A stretch of 28,902 nucleotides of DNA from JALRBM01 sp964615445 (GTDB lineage Bacteria > Patescibacteriota > Saccharimonadia > Saccharimonadales > Saccharimonadaceae), in NCBI GenBank assembly GCA_964615445.1, contig CAZTOK010000016.1, positions 1-28,902 on the forward strand. Reading direction: 5' to 3'. Positions 1-7,435 of this stretch are shown in pieces; position 1 is the first letter of the stretch, and every line of letters starts with the position of its first letter. A program made the translations under genes and the position numbers. Under the pieces are notes generated by a model. It was not told where the DNA came from, searched no databases, and saw only the letters and a list, made by a program, of their open reading frames with translations.

Positions 1-60
1 GGTCTCTTTTTCGGCAACAATAAACTGTTTGCCACCGATCTTAACGACTGCTTTTTTCAT
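1..60 (-). CDS. rplU: 50S ribosomal protein L21, N-terminal fragment (cut by window edge)
   Basis: Reverse-strand ATG at 60 opens a frame reading MKKAVVKIGGKQFIVAEKET before running off the window. This matches the L21 N-terminus, where a short beta strand is followed by the conserved IKTGGKQY-type motif, seen here as VKIGGKQF. L21 binds 23S rRNA in the large subunit. An AAAGGAA Shine-Dalgarno sits just upstream at about 65-71, and a sigma70-like promoter lies at 95-123. Only 20 residues are visible, so the call rests on that motif plus the expression signals. rpmA (L27) would be expected to follow outside the window. Confidence 0.85.
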   Translation of the reverse strand, partial: MKKAVVKIGGKQFIVAEKET

Positions 61-94
61 GAAATTCCTTTAAAACTATTAATCAATCTCATCA

Positions 95-123
95 ATTGTA
101 ACAGATGTGAGTCAGCCTGTAAA
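95..123 (-). promoter_or_regulatory. rplU promoter (TTTACA-N17-TACAAT)
   Basis: On the reverse strand the -35 TTTACA (118-123) and -10 TACAAT (95-100) are 17 bp apart. The predicted start near 88 leaves a leader of about 28 nt that contains the AAAGGAA ribosome binding site. A second TACAAT lies upstream at 133-138 without a good -35. Inverted arms TGAGTCAG (108-115) and CTGACTCA (144-151) flank the -35 and could be an operator or a hairpin. The rest of the gap, 152-318, shows nothing I can name. Confidence 0.7.
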
Positions 124-318
124 GAGCCTGGAATTGTAACGGTCTGACTCATTACACCTTCTCGATATAACGGATTACCTGCTTCTCTGCAGGCTCAGTT
201 TCGTATTTCCTTAAGCAGTATCCATTGTCGAATAGATTCGTAAATGTACAAAAATGGTTGAATAAACTGCTTACGGCATATCCAAAGTAAATTAGGGATA
301 AAGACTACCGCAAGGCAA

Positions 319-1143
319 TTAACCATTTATTACAACCTGATTCGCATGCAGCCAACCCTCTACCGTTCCCGCATCCAAATATTCACCCACGGCTTTACCT
401 ACAATTATTTGATGACCGTCTGCCACATATTGATTTATCGGATCGATAATCATATATTCGCCAGTGTGCGGCAACTGCATATCTGCTTCAAAATATTCAA
501 ATAACGAAGCGTCAAACAAATAAAAACTTGCGTTATTGAGGTTGCTTGGTGCCATCTCCGGCGCCGGGTGTTCTACAATTCGTACGTAATTATTGTGTTC
601 GTCTTTTTCAATCACACCGTATTTATGCACTTCTTCGTAAGGAACCGGCACACCCAAGAGGCCGTTTCGCACCCCGGCATTGCGGGTCAGTCTTATGAGA
701 TCAGCCGCATTAGATCCTCCGTCCGTTCGATAGAAGAACTGATCGCCCATAATAACAAACACCTGCTCATATGATTGAACATACTGTCGACACAGCCACA
801 CCGGCACGGTCGTACCATACTGACCGTTTGTCGTATTCTGTGTTATAAAATGAAATTCTACTCCGCTCGGTGGAGCAATATCGGCAATTTTATCATTTTT
901 ATTATTCGCCTTAAGGTACATTTCTAGTGCTTTATTTCTCGAGTAGTAGTCACGCAGTTGCCGCGCATCACCACTCACTACAAAATAAATATCAGTAACC
1001 CCGGCCCTTAGACAATCCTGTACAACAAAATCAATCACCGGCACATCACCAATTGGCATCATACATTTTTCGATGGCTTTTGTAATAGGTAGCCGTCTCG
1101 TCCCCCATCCGGCCACCGGAATAATCGCTTTAGTCACGGTCAT
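319..1143 (-). CDS. galU: GalU-like UTP--glucose-1-phosphate uridylyltransferase / sugar nucleotidyltransferase
   Basis: 274 aa, close to the usual GalU length. The N-terminal nucleotide-binding motif is AGWGTRRLPITKAIEK, the family GxGTRxxPxTK loop. A metal/nucleotide Asp follows in VIMGDQFFY, and the NxNxASFYLFD region lies about residues 203-213. GalU makes UDP-glucose from UTP and glucose-1-phosphate for surface glycans. The start ATG overlaps the stop of the upstream secreted-protein gene (ATGA, 1140-1143), so translation is probably coupled and the two products may act on the same surface structure. One oddity is that the conserved VEKP lysine, which contacts the sugar phosphate in characterised GalU, is His here (VEHP). 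The exact substrate is therefore less certain than the fold. Other glucose-1-phosphate nucleotidyltransferases are the alternative. Confidence 0.8.
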   Translation of the reverse strand: MTVTKAIIPVAGWGTRRLPITKAIEKCMMPIGDVPVIDFVVQDCLRAGVTDIYFVVSGDARQLRDYYSRNKALEMYLKANNKNDKIADIAPPSGVEFHFITQNTTNGQYGTTVPVWLCRQYVQSYEQVFVIMGDQFFYRTDGGSNAADLIRLTRNAGVRNGLLGVPVPYEEVHKYGVIEKDEHNNYVRIVEHPAPEMAPSNLNNASFYLFDASLFEYFEADMQLPHTGEYMIIDPINQYVADGHQIIVGKAVGEYLDAGTVEGWLHANQVVING

Positions 1144-2777
1144 GTATCAAGTGTACTATTATAAACGACATATTTATAGCGTCGAAATGTGTACGTAGCC
1201 ACCCCAATAATACCAATGGCCAACACCCACCAATACCATAGAATGCCAAATAACTCCCAGCCATTTTCAGTTGGCGTTGCAACAAATACATCGGGCCGAC
1301 TGGGCGACAATACCGGTGGTAAATCAATAGCTCTATCACCAACCTGGCTGTGTGGCATAGAAACTGGCTCTAGCGACATTATTGGTATGCTCGGTGGCGC
1401 GACAAACGGACGAGATAATGACGCGCTCAGCTGTTCAAGTAGCGGATCTTTAGACGAAACAATTACTCGAACGCCCTGGGTAATCACCGTATAGTAAGCC
1501 GTCTCTGAACTTTGGCCATTGACAGACGCCGTTATTGCCACATTATGAGAAAACCCATCCTCTACATCTTTTGGTGTATTGAAAGACCATCGGAATAAGC
1601 CGCTAGGCCGTTGTTCAGACTCTACCATAGGAACAGTATCTGACCGCAAAAGACCGTCGATTGCTACTCTAAAAGTAGCCTGCGAATAATTTACTTCTCC
1701 AAATATTGCCAAACCATCACTCCCCGAAAGAGTAATAACTGGCGGAGCAGGCGGTGGGACGTTAGCTACTGTAAGCGTACGTACTAGCGGTACGCTTGTA
1801 TTTCCTGCTGCATCCGTTGCGCTCAGTGTAATAGTGTATGTTTCATTAGCGACAGTTGTCGTATCCCAAGCATATGCATACCTCGTGTTTGTATCATTAG
1901 CCTGGTGATTCTCCATTACTAACGTTCCATCGGGCAGTTGAACGTGAATGTCGTAGGCACTTGGATACACATCTGTTAGTGACATATCAAGCGATACCGT
2001 GCCACTGACAACTTTTTGATCTTGAATGGAAGTGCTTATGACCGGTGGCGTCGTATCAATAGTAAACTGCCATACGTTACTCCAGTCGCTTGTCCAACCG
2101 CCATCAATAGCCCTTACCTGCCAGTACCATGTGCCTTCTCTCAAATCTTCCTCATGGTATGACGAGGTTGTAGAAGGTAGAGATGGTGTTGTTTCAAGCC
2201 CCGTGCTATCCTGAGACAAACGTAGCTCATATCTACTCGCCCCCGTCACGTTGCTCCATGAAAAATCGGCAGTGTGACTGTTTTGAAACAGTTGATGCGG
2301 CACGCCATTTATAGGTGCTGGGAACACTACTCTTATAGATTGTGCGGCATCAAGTTCACGAACAATTCCGCCACCTGTAAGGTGCGTAGAGATGGTCGAC
2401 ATCCCTGGAGCTTCATCCTTATAAAAGAAGGTAATGTCCGATTGCCCTGCCGATAACACTAATAAAGGCGAGGGTCGCCATGTACTACCTGCTCTCTCTG
2501 CGAATTGACCCGTCGTAGACGTACTTGAAAGTTGCAAGACTGCTGGCTGATCAAGTTGTTCAGGCTGACCGGCGTCATTACGAATTTCAACCGTAAACGA
2601 GCTTGGCGTATCAACATTGACCGTCTCTGGCGATGTCACAAATATAAGTTGCGTCGTGCTAGTCGAAGTTGCATGCGCAAAAGGTGCAAAGAGTACTATT
2701 TGTAATATGGCGAAAAGAACAAAAATTGATCGTATATATTTTTTAGATTTTCCTAGCCACACAACCTTTACAACCAC
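1140..2777 (-). CDS. Secreted/membrane-anchored Ig- and fibronectin-like surface protein
   Basis: About 545 aa. A basic N-terminus and hydrophobic stretch (SIFVLFAILQIVLFAPFAHA) form a signal peptide or anchor. Three beta-sandwich-like segments follow: an Ig-like domain (roughly residues 45-145), an FN3-like domain with the typical WYWQVRAID strand (about 150-240), and another Ig-like domain beginning TTPPVIS (about 240-340) and rich in TYTITLSATDAAGNTS. A Ser/Pro linker leads to a C-terminal membrane helix (LFGILWYWWVLAIGIIGVAT) and a basic tail. There is no LPXTG. I chose GTG at 2777 because GGAG (2784-2787) lies 6 nt upstream; a longer GTG start at 2789 lacks a Shine-Dalgarno. A surface adhesin or host-contact role is an inference from architecture. 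No specific family was recognised. Confidence 0.75.
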   Translation of the reverse strand: MVVKVVWLGKSKKYIRSIFVLFAILQIVLFAPFAHATSTSTTQLIFVTSPETVNVDTPSSFTVEIRNDAGQPEQLDQPAVLQLSSTSTTGQFAERAGSTWRPSPLLVLSAGQSDITFFYKDEAPGMSTISTHLTGGGIVRELDAAQSIRVVFPAPINGVPHQLFQNSHTADFSWSNVTGASRYELRLSQDSTGLETTPSLPSTTSSYHEEDLREGTWYWQVRAIDGGWTSDWSNVWQFTIDTTPPVISTSIQDQKVVSGTVSLDMSLTDVYPSAYDIHVQLPDGTLVMENHQANDTNTRYAYAWDTTTVANETYTITLSATDAAGNTSVPLVRTLTVANVPPPAPPVITLSGSDGLAIFGEVNYSQATFRVAIDGLLRSDTVPMVESEQRPSGLFRWSFNTPKDVEDGFSHNVAITASVNGQSSETAYYTVITQGVRVIVSSKDPLLEQLSASLSRPFVAPPSIPIMSLEPVSMPHSQVGDRAIDLPPVLSPSRPDVFVATPTENGWELFGILWYWWVLAIGIIGVATYTFRRYKYVVYNSTLDT

Positions 2778-2810
2778 TGCCAACTCCACATATAGCGTTG
2801 CTATAGTTCT

Positions 2811-2816
2811 ATTATA
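2811..2816 (-). promoter_or_regulatory. -10 element for surface protein-galU operon
   Basis: A consensus TATAAT on the reverse strand predicts a transcript start near 2804. This gives a leader of about 27 nt to the GTG at 2777, with GGAG inside it. The -35 is weak (an AT-rich CAATTA-like hexamer 16 bp upstream). Confidence 0.5.
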
Positions 2817-2831
2817 CAGTAGATAAAGCGT

Positions 2832-3218
2832 CTAATTGTGATTACGACGTTGTAAAAAGTCCATACGCTTGTGATCAAGGCCGTAGTAATGCGCAATCTC
2901 ATGCCAAAGTGTTCGTTTAATTTGCTCGAAAAGCTCCGCCTCGGTATGCGCTACGGCCAGGATAGAACGCTTAAAAAGTGTTATTTTGTCGGGGAGCACA
3001 AACGTGTAACTACTGCTTCGATGAGTAAGTGGAATACCTTCGTACAAGCCTAGTAGTAAATGATGCTTATCCAGTTTCATTTTTTCCTTTTGCTCAGATG
3101 TGGGTTCATCTTCATAAACAATAGCCACATTCTCAAGCCCACGAATATATTGCTGCGGCAATTCATCCATAGCTTTTGTAATTAGCACATCAAACTCTTG
3201 ATCGGAAATGTCTCTCAT
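2832..3218 (-). CDS. Small zincin-like metallopeptidase (PF06262-type)
   Basis: 128 aa. The C-terminal half carries an extended zinc signature, HEIAHYYGLDH, with ligands H106, H110 and a likely third ligand H116, and catalytic E107. The segment before it (LPDKITLFKRSIL...) matches the layout of the short Zincin_1 / possible zinc metallopeptidase family found as stand-alone domains of 110-140 aa. There is no signal peptide, so it is probably cytoplasmic. The substrate is unknown for the family. A TATAAT lies only 6 nt upstream of the ATG and no Shine-Dalgarno is present, so the mRNA is probably leaderless. The gene sits between two other transcription units on the same strand. Confidence 0.8.
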   Translation of the reverse strand: MRDISDQEFDVLITKAMDELPQQYIRGLENVAIVYEDEPTSEQKEKMKLDKHHLLLGLYEGIPLTHRSSSYTFVLPDKITLFKRSILAVAHTEAELFEQIKRTLWHEIAHYYGLDHKRMDFLQRRNHN

Positions 3219-3224
3219 AGCGCT

Positions 3225-3230
3225 ATTATA
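3225..3230 (-). promoter_or_regulatory. -10 box of zincin gene, leaderless arrangement
   Basis: Reverse-strand TATAAT followed by 6 nt and then the ATG at 3218. With a standard +1 seven bases downstream of the hexamer, transcription starts on the A of the start codon. The -35 is poor. The box lies just upstream of the preceding gene's stop codon (3246). Confidence 0.5.
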
Positions 3231-3245
3231 CTATACTTTATATAG

Positions 3246-3467
3246 TTATTTTTCTTCTTCGGTAAAGTTAAACCATTCAGGATCTTGCAAAATGTCAGAT
3301 TCAACATTCTGCCAAAATTCAGTCAACTGATCTTCATCAACACCTTCTTCAAGAGTCATAGCACTGGGATCTTCTCGTTCAATAGCAATCTCTTCACGAA
3401 GACCACCCCCAAGTGGATCTACTTTTGAAAATGAAACGCGACGACGAAAAAGCGAAAAAAGCGACAT
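3246..3467 (-). CDS. Small acidic protein of unknown function
   Basis: 73 aa, starting MSLFSLFRRRVSFSKVDPLGGG and becoming strongly acidic toward the C-terminus (EEGVDEDQLTEFWQ... ending NFTEEEK). An in-frame ATG further upstream exists, but the start at 3467 has an AGGA Shine-Dalgarno at optimal distance and a good promoter. There are no transmembrane segments. The basic, hydrophobic N-terminus with an acidic tail could suggest binding to nucleic acid, membrane or a partner protein, but no family was recognised. It is transcribed alone from the promoter at 3505-3533. Confidence 0.65.
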   Translation of the reverse strand: MSLFSLFRRRVSFSKVDPLGGGLREEIAIEREDPSAMTLEEGVDEDQLTEFWQNVESDILQDPEWFNFTEEEK

Positions 3468-3504
3468 GCATATTCCTGTGTTTGTTTTAGAATTATTTAA
3501 TAAC

Positions 3505-3533
3505 ATTTAAGCATAAATGCATTGAGATGTCAA
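3505..3533 (-). promoter_or_regulatory. Strong promoter (TTGACA-N17-TTAAAT with extended -10)
   Basis: Consensus -35 TTGACA (3528-3533), 17-bp spacer ending in TGC, and -10 TTAAAT (3505-3510). The TGn makes it an extended -10 promoter. It predicts a leader of about 31 nt for the small acidic protein. Confidence 0.75.
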
Positions 3534-3548
3534 TATTATTATATATAC

Positions 3549-3581
3549 GACTGCCTGACGACCTCATCGGCACAAGCAGTC
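3549..3581 (-). other. Intergenic hairpin downstream of ileS
   Basis: Outer arms GACTGC/GCAGTC enclose a second imperfect stem (TGACGA/TCGGCA, one mismatch) with loop CCTCA. It lies between ileS and the next promoter. There is no T-tract, so termination is uncertain. With the hairpin at 3643-3674 it fills the 158-bp gap after ileS, in which I see no gene. Confidence 0.4.
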
Positions 3582-3642
3582 ACACATTCTTCGTCTCAAG
3601 TTATCAGAGGGATAGTAACCCTATACCGCACTATCAACCACA

Positions 3643-3674
3643 CAGAAGGCATTAATTCATTTAAATACCTTCTG
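3643..3674 (-). terminator. Possible ileS operon terminator hairpin (no U-tract)
   Basis: Arms CAGAAGG and CCTTCTG are extended on the reverse-strand RNA by a G-U and three A-U pairs (11 bp total). The hairpin lies 17 nt beyond the ileS stop. On the forward strand the G-U becomes an A/C mismatch, so the structure favours reverse-strand RNA. The lack of a U-run makes it a processing or 3'-end-stabilising hairpin as much as a terminator. Confidence 0.4.
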
Positions 3675-3691
3675 CATTGAAGTCTAAGTGT

Positions 3692-6634
3692 TTATATTTT
3701 TTGCAGACTCACTGTCAAGCTCGCATTCTCGATAGTAGCTTCAGTCGAAAAGTCATATGCCGTATTCATCGTGATCTTCTCGGCGAGCGTTTCCTTAGCT
3801 ATATCATCTTTAAAAGTAGTAATTGCATCATGTAATTCTTCAGTTTCTGCATCTAGACTTAACATGATACGGTCATCTACATTTAGACCAGCTTGTTTCC
3901 GCGCGTTTTGCACGTGACGGATAATTTCTCGCATCAACCCTTCACGCCTTAACTCAGGCGTCATAGCAAGATCAAGCGCGAGCTCAGTCCCTAATTTGAC
4001 CGTTTTTACATTAAGCTCTTCCGTCAAGATATCTTCAAAGTTTACAAACTTTCCAAGGCTTGGAACCGTCACACTGGCAAGCGGCTGGCGCACCTTTTGC
4101 CTTTCTTTAGCACGGATGCTTAAACCTGTATTTACATAGTCACGAACAGTTTCCATATCTTGCATAACCAGCTCATTCACCCGTCCTGCAGTCGGCCAGT
4201 CAAGTAAGTGCACGCTTTCGTCTCCAGTAAGCTTTTGGTAAAGTTCCTCGGCTAAAAACGGCGTAAATGGAGCTATAATTTGCGCCAACTGCGCTAATAC
4301 ATAGTGAAGTGTTCGATAGGCATTATTTTTATCTGCATCGTCACCAGATTTCCAGAAACGACGACGCGAGCGACGCACGTACCAGTTCGAGGCGTCTTCA
4401 ATAAATGGCAGAATTGGTTTTGTGGCACTTGGAATATCATATATATCAATGTATTTTTGCAAGTCAAGGTTCAGTTGATGTACGCGTGAAACTATCCACT
4501 GATCAAGCGGATTACCGAGCTCATCGCTAGGGTCCGAAAGATCACCAGTAAACTCCCAGCCGTCCACTTCAGCGTACATTGTAAAGAAATCGTACATATT
4601 CCATATCATGCCAAGCTTACGCGCTGTATCACTCACATCTTTGTCTTGCAAGGCGAAGTCTTCCCCATTAAGAAGTGGACTTGAGAGGAGGAGAAGGCGC
4701 CAACTATCGGCTGAGTACTTATCCATTAGTTCATTTGGATCGGTAAAATTACCTCGGCTTTTACTCATTTTGTGACCATCATTTCCCGCTACATTACCGG
4801 TGACAATCACATTTTTAAAGGCATTTTTACCAAACAGTCCAACGTTCACAGCATGTACATAGTAAAACCACGCACGTACTTGTCCCACATACTCCACAAT
4901 AAAATCACCAGGGAAATTTTGCTCAAATTTTTCTCCATTTTCGAATGGATAATGGAACTGCGCAAAAGGCATGCTCCCACTTTCAAACCAACAGTCCAAC
5001 ACTTTATCGATGCGCTTATACTCTATGCCGTCGATCGTAAACGTAATGTCGTCAACCCATGGGCGGTGATAATCATCAAGCTCAACACCACTAAGTTCTT
5101 TTAACTCAGCGTAACTCCCCACCACTTTTATGTGTTTGTTCCCCTCGGCATCAACACCTTTCCATACAGGCATGGCCGTTGCCCAAAAACGATCACGAGA
5201 CAAATTCCAATCTGGCGCTTGAAGAACGGTTTTCTCAAATCGACCATGTTTAATGTGTTCAGGGAACCAATTTATGTGTTCAGTATTTTGCTCAAGCATT
5301 TCAGTTCGTTGGCCGTCAATATCCATAAACCAACTTGGATGTGCACGGTACATAAGACGGTTGCCATTACGAAGATTGTGTGGATACTCGTGCTGAATGT
5401 ACTCGATTTTCCAAACAAAACCTCGGTCTTTCAGCGTTTTGGCAATTGTCTTGTTCGTTTCCCAAACATCAAGGCCTTTCCAATCACCTTCTGTATACTT
5501 TCCGTATTCATCCAGCACATGAACAACTGGGATTCCTTCTTTCTTAGCAAGCTCAAAGTCTTCTTCACCGTAAGCCGGCGCAAGGTGGACAATACCCGTA
5601 CCAGAATCGGCCGTCACGTAATCGGCTAGAAGCAGGCGATGTGCGCCTTCACCCCTATCTTCAAACAATGGTTCATACGATGTGATACGTTGCGCAAGGT
5701 GTATACCTTCAATATGATGGCCGACTAGCTTATACTCAAGCGGTTTTTTCTTCTCGTCGACAAACACTTTTCCAACAAGGCTTTCTTCAACGATATAATA
5801 GCCGTCTTCAAGTTCAACGACCACATACATCAATGCAGGATTGATAGCCAGAGCGGTATTTCCCGGAAGCGTCCATGGAGTTGTTGTCCAAGCGAGTAGA
5901 AAAATTGGCTTTTCAGCGATTTTACTCAATCTCGTATTTGGAGCGCCTGACGTTTCGCTAAAAATGTCGACGTGAAACTCATTTTTTACACGAAACTTTA
6001 CGTACACGCTTGGATCAGTCACCATTTGGTATGCGCCGGCATCCATGGTTACTTCCGCCTTTGAAAGCGGCGTCGCCCACTTGGTGTCGTACATAAGTAC
6101 GCGTTCGCCTTCGTAAATCTTGCCCTTTTCGTACAGCTGCTTAAATGCCCACCATACACTTTCCATGTAGTCTTTGTCCATGGTTTTATAGGCGCCCTTA
6201 AAGTCAACCCAGCGGCCACTACGATCAACTAGTTGCTCCCATAAATTTCCCGTTTGAATCATACTCTCGCGTGCTGCCGTGATGTAATCAGCAAGGCTAA
6301 TTTTTGTGCCAATTTCATGACGATCAGTAATGCCTAGCTTTTTCTCAACAAAATTTTCCGCTGGTAAGCCATGTGTATCCCAACCCCAAACTCGCTCGAC
6401 ACGCTTACCTTTCATTGTCTGATAACGAGGGATAGCGTCTTTAATAATAGAGCTAAGCAGCGTACCATGATGGGGCACGCCCGTAATAAAAGGTGGACCG
6501 TCGTAAAATACATACGAATTATCCTTAGAGCGCTGTTCAACCGATTTTTCAAAGGTTTTATTCTTCTTCCATTGCTGCACTAAATCTTTTTCATACTCAA
6601 TGGCACGCCTACGGCTATTCGCTTTAAACTTCAT
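3692..6634 (-). CDS. ileS: Isoleucyl-tRNA synthetase (eukaryote-like type)
   Basis: 980 aa class I synthetase charging tRNA-Ile. It has the Rossmann core with YDGPPFITGVPHHGT (residues 44-58) and WGWDTHGLPAE, a CP1 editing domain, KMSKS at 622-626 (as HKMSKSRGNF), and an alpha-helical anticodon domain. The PPF-TG-PH and GWDTHG context resembles the archaeal/eukaryal (ileS2) branch, in which resistance to mupirocin is common, rather than the E. coli type. The HxGH signature reads HHGT (55-58), so the last His is Thr. The start at 6634 is set by AAAGGAG seven nt upstream; a longer frame lacks a site. It overlaps the Nudix gene by 11 nt and is co-transcribed behind the T-box at 7211-7377. Confidence 0.95.
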   Translation of the reverse strand: MKFKANSRRRAIEYEKDLVQQWKKNKTFEKSVEQRSKDNSYVFYDGPPFITGVPHHGTLLSSIIKDAIPRYQTMKGKRVERVWGWDTHGLPAENFVEKKLGITDRHEIGTKISLADYITAARESMIQTGNLWEQLVDRSGRWVDFKGAYKTMDKDYMESVWWAFKQLYEKGKIYEGERVLMYDTKWATPLSKAEVTMDAGAYQMVTDPSVYVKFRVKNEFHVDIFSETSGAPNTRLSKIAEKPIFLLAWTTTPWTLPGNTALAINPALMYVVVELEDGYYIVEESLVGKVFVDEKKKPLEYKLVGHHIEGIHLAQRITSYEPLFEDRGEGAHRLLLADYVTADSGTGIVHLAPAYGEEDFELAKKEGIPVVHVLDEYGKYTEGDWKGLDVWETNKTIAKTLKDRGFVWKIEYIQHEYPHNLRNGNRLMYRAHPSWFMDIDGQRTEMLEQNTEHINWFPEHIKHGRFEKTVLQAPDWNLSRDRFWATAMPVWKGVDAEGNKHIKVVGSYAELKELSGVELDDYHRPWVDDITFTIDGIEYKRIDKVLDCWFESGSMPFAQFHYPFENGEKFEQNFPGDFIVEYVGQVRAWFYYVHAVNVGLFGKNAFKNVIVTGNVAGNDGHKMSKSRGNFTDPNELMDKYSADSWRLLLLSSPLLNGEDFALQDKDVSDTARKLGMIWNMYDFFTMYAEVDGWEFTGDLSDPSDELGNPLDQWIVSRVHQLNLDLQKYIDIYDIPSATKPILPFIEDASNWYVRRSRRRFWKSGDDADKNNAYRTLHYVLAQLAQIIAPFTPFLAEELYQKLTGDESVHLLDWPTAGRVNELVMQDMETVRDYVNTGLSIRAKERQKVRQPLASVTVPSLGKFVNFEDILTEELNVKTVKLGTELALDLAMTPELRREGLMREIIRHVQNARKQAGLNVDDRIMLSLDAETEELHDAITTFKDDIAKETLAEKITMNTAYDFSTEATIENASLTVSLQKI

Positions 6635-7193
6635 TTTCTTTCTCCTTTTGAACTTCAATCCACTGCAAGAGAACAAGCGCAATTCGTTCTTCTTGCATCT
6701 TTCCCCTCATAATCATGCGAGTTACCTCATCAAAGCCAAACCAGTTATCGGCTTCTACCTGTTCGCCTGCCTCAAGATGCCGACCGCCTTCGTGGACGCT
6801 CCAGTTATTCGTTTCGAAAATATATAAGTCCCACTCAACCGTAGCGCCGAGGATCGATTTTTTAAATAAGTGGCTATCCATTACTTGCAGCCCCGCTTCT
6901 TCGCGTATTTCTTGAGCTACCTTTTCGCTTGCAGCGGTGATAATGTCTTTGCCAGACATCCGAAATGCCTCGTATTCTTCTAGGGAGTCAAAAACCTTGC
7001 CGCCTGGTAAACGATAGTCCCAAGCCTGAAGTTCCTTGCGAAATTCTTTTGTTAGGAGAATCTTTTGCTCAGCTTCATCATAAACAATTACCCGCACACC
7101 GGGAGCACGTCGCGCAACTTCAAAAATTCGCCCATCAGTCTGAGTTTCATGGACTAGTTCGAAAATTTTTCCCTTTGCAAAGATTTCTTCCAT
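6624..7193 (-). CDS. Nudix hydrolase (ADP-ribose pyrophosphatase-like)
   Basis: 189 aa. A typical ADPRase-like order is visible: beta strand VRVIVYDEAEQKILLTKEFR, then LPGG (residues 62-65), then a Nudix helix ending EIREEAGL (95-102). Nudix enzymes hydrolyse nucleoside diphosphates linked to another moiety, and E95, E98 and E99 are the expected metal ligands. The stretch between the GG and the helix is about 15 residues longer than the canonical box and the first Arg of REUxEExGU is Gln, so the box is atypical. ATG 7193 is preferred over an in-frame TTG because AAAGGAATTTG directly precedes it. It is the first gene after the T-box and overlaps ileS, so it would be induced when tRNA-Ile is uncharged. 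The substrate is unknown. Confidence 0.8.
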   Translation of the reverse strand: MEEIFAKGKIFELVHETQTDGRIFEVARRAPGVRVIVYDEAEQKILLTKEFRKELQAWDYRLPGGKVFDSLEEYEAFRMSGKDIITAASEKVAQEIREEAGLQVMDSHLFKKSILGATVEWDLYIFETNNWSVHEGGRHLEAGEQVEADNWFGFDEVTRMIMRGKMQEERIALVLLQWIEVQKEKENEV

Positions 7194-7210
7194 CAAATTC
7201 CTTTCTTAAT

Positions 7211-7274
7211 AAAAAATCCCTTTTTAGACACTGGAATCCGATGGATCGGACGGTACCATCCAGTTTCTAAAAAG
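7211..7274 (-). terminator. T-box-controlled intrinsic terminator
   Basis: Reverse-strand RNA pairs CUUUUUAGA with UCUAAAAAG (7266-7274 with 7220-7228), continues through CUGGA/UCCAG, and is followed by a U6 run (7211-7216). It is mutually exclusive with the T-box antiterminator, which uses the same UCCAG arm. Confidence 0.8.
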
Positions 7275-7377
7275 AGGTTCTTTCTAGCGCTTAGTTGTTT
7301 GCTATAACGTCGCATACACGCCGGGTTCTACTCTCTCAAATTGATTTCTTCCCGGTAACTTCGCGGGTGATAGCCGC
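7211..7377 (-). ncRNA. T-box riboswitch (tRNA-Ile responsive) with ultrashort Stem I
   Basis: Reverse-strand leader before Nudix-ileS. Stem I is GCGG/CCGC (7363-7377) with a loop containing AUC at 7371-7369, an Ile codon followed by a purine, as specifiers are. A second stem CCGGG/CCCGG (7351-7355 with 7321-7325) has an AGUAG on its 3' side like the T-box Stem II S-turn. The antiterminator has helix ACUGGA/UCCAGU (7259-7264 with 7230-7235), the 7-nt bulge UGGUACC (7252-7258) and an upper GUCCG/CGGAU helix. UGGU in the bulge fits a 3' ACCA end, and tRNA-Ile carries A73. The tiny Stem I resembles the actinobacterial ileS class, but here a terminator follows rather than a sequestered ribosome binding site. 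Uncharged tRNA-Ile should permit read-through. Confidence 0.85.
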
Positions 7378-7403
7378 TCATCCTTAAAAGGAATGTTTAC
7401 CTT

Positions 7404-7432
7404 ATTTTACAACAGAAGAGATACTGGTTCAA
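7404..7432 (-). promoter_or_regulatory. Promoter of T-box-Nudix-ileS operon
   Basis: TTGAAC (7427-7432), 17-bp spacer, TAAAAT (7404-7409). The predicted start near 7397 gives a leader of about 204 nt that covers the whole T-box. Confidence 0.75.
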
Positions 7433-7435
7433 TAG

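Noticed and set aside
2778..2789. Longer GTG start for the surface protein
   Set aside because: No Shine-Dalgarno upstream, while GTG 2777 has GGAG at proper distance.
5132..5629. Forward-strand 165-codon open frame inside ileS
   Set aside because: Lies fully antisense to a well-supported synthetase; composition is not protein-like.
7321..7380. Possible tRNA-like cloverleaf before Nudix-ileS
   Set aside because: No acceptor stem or T-loop; the elements fit a T-box leader better.
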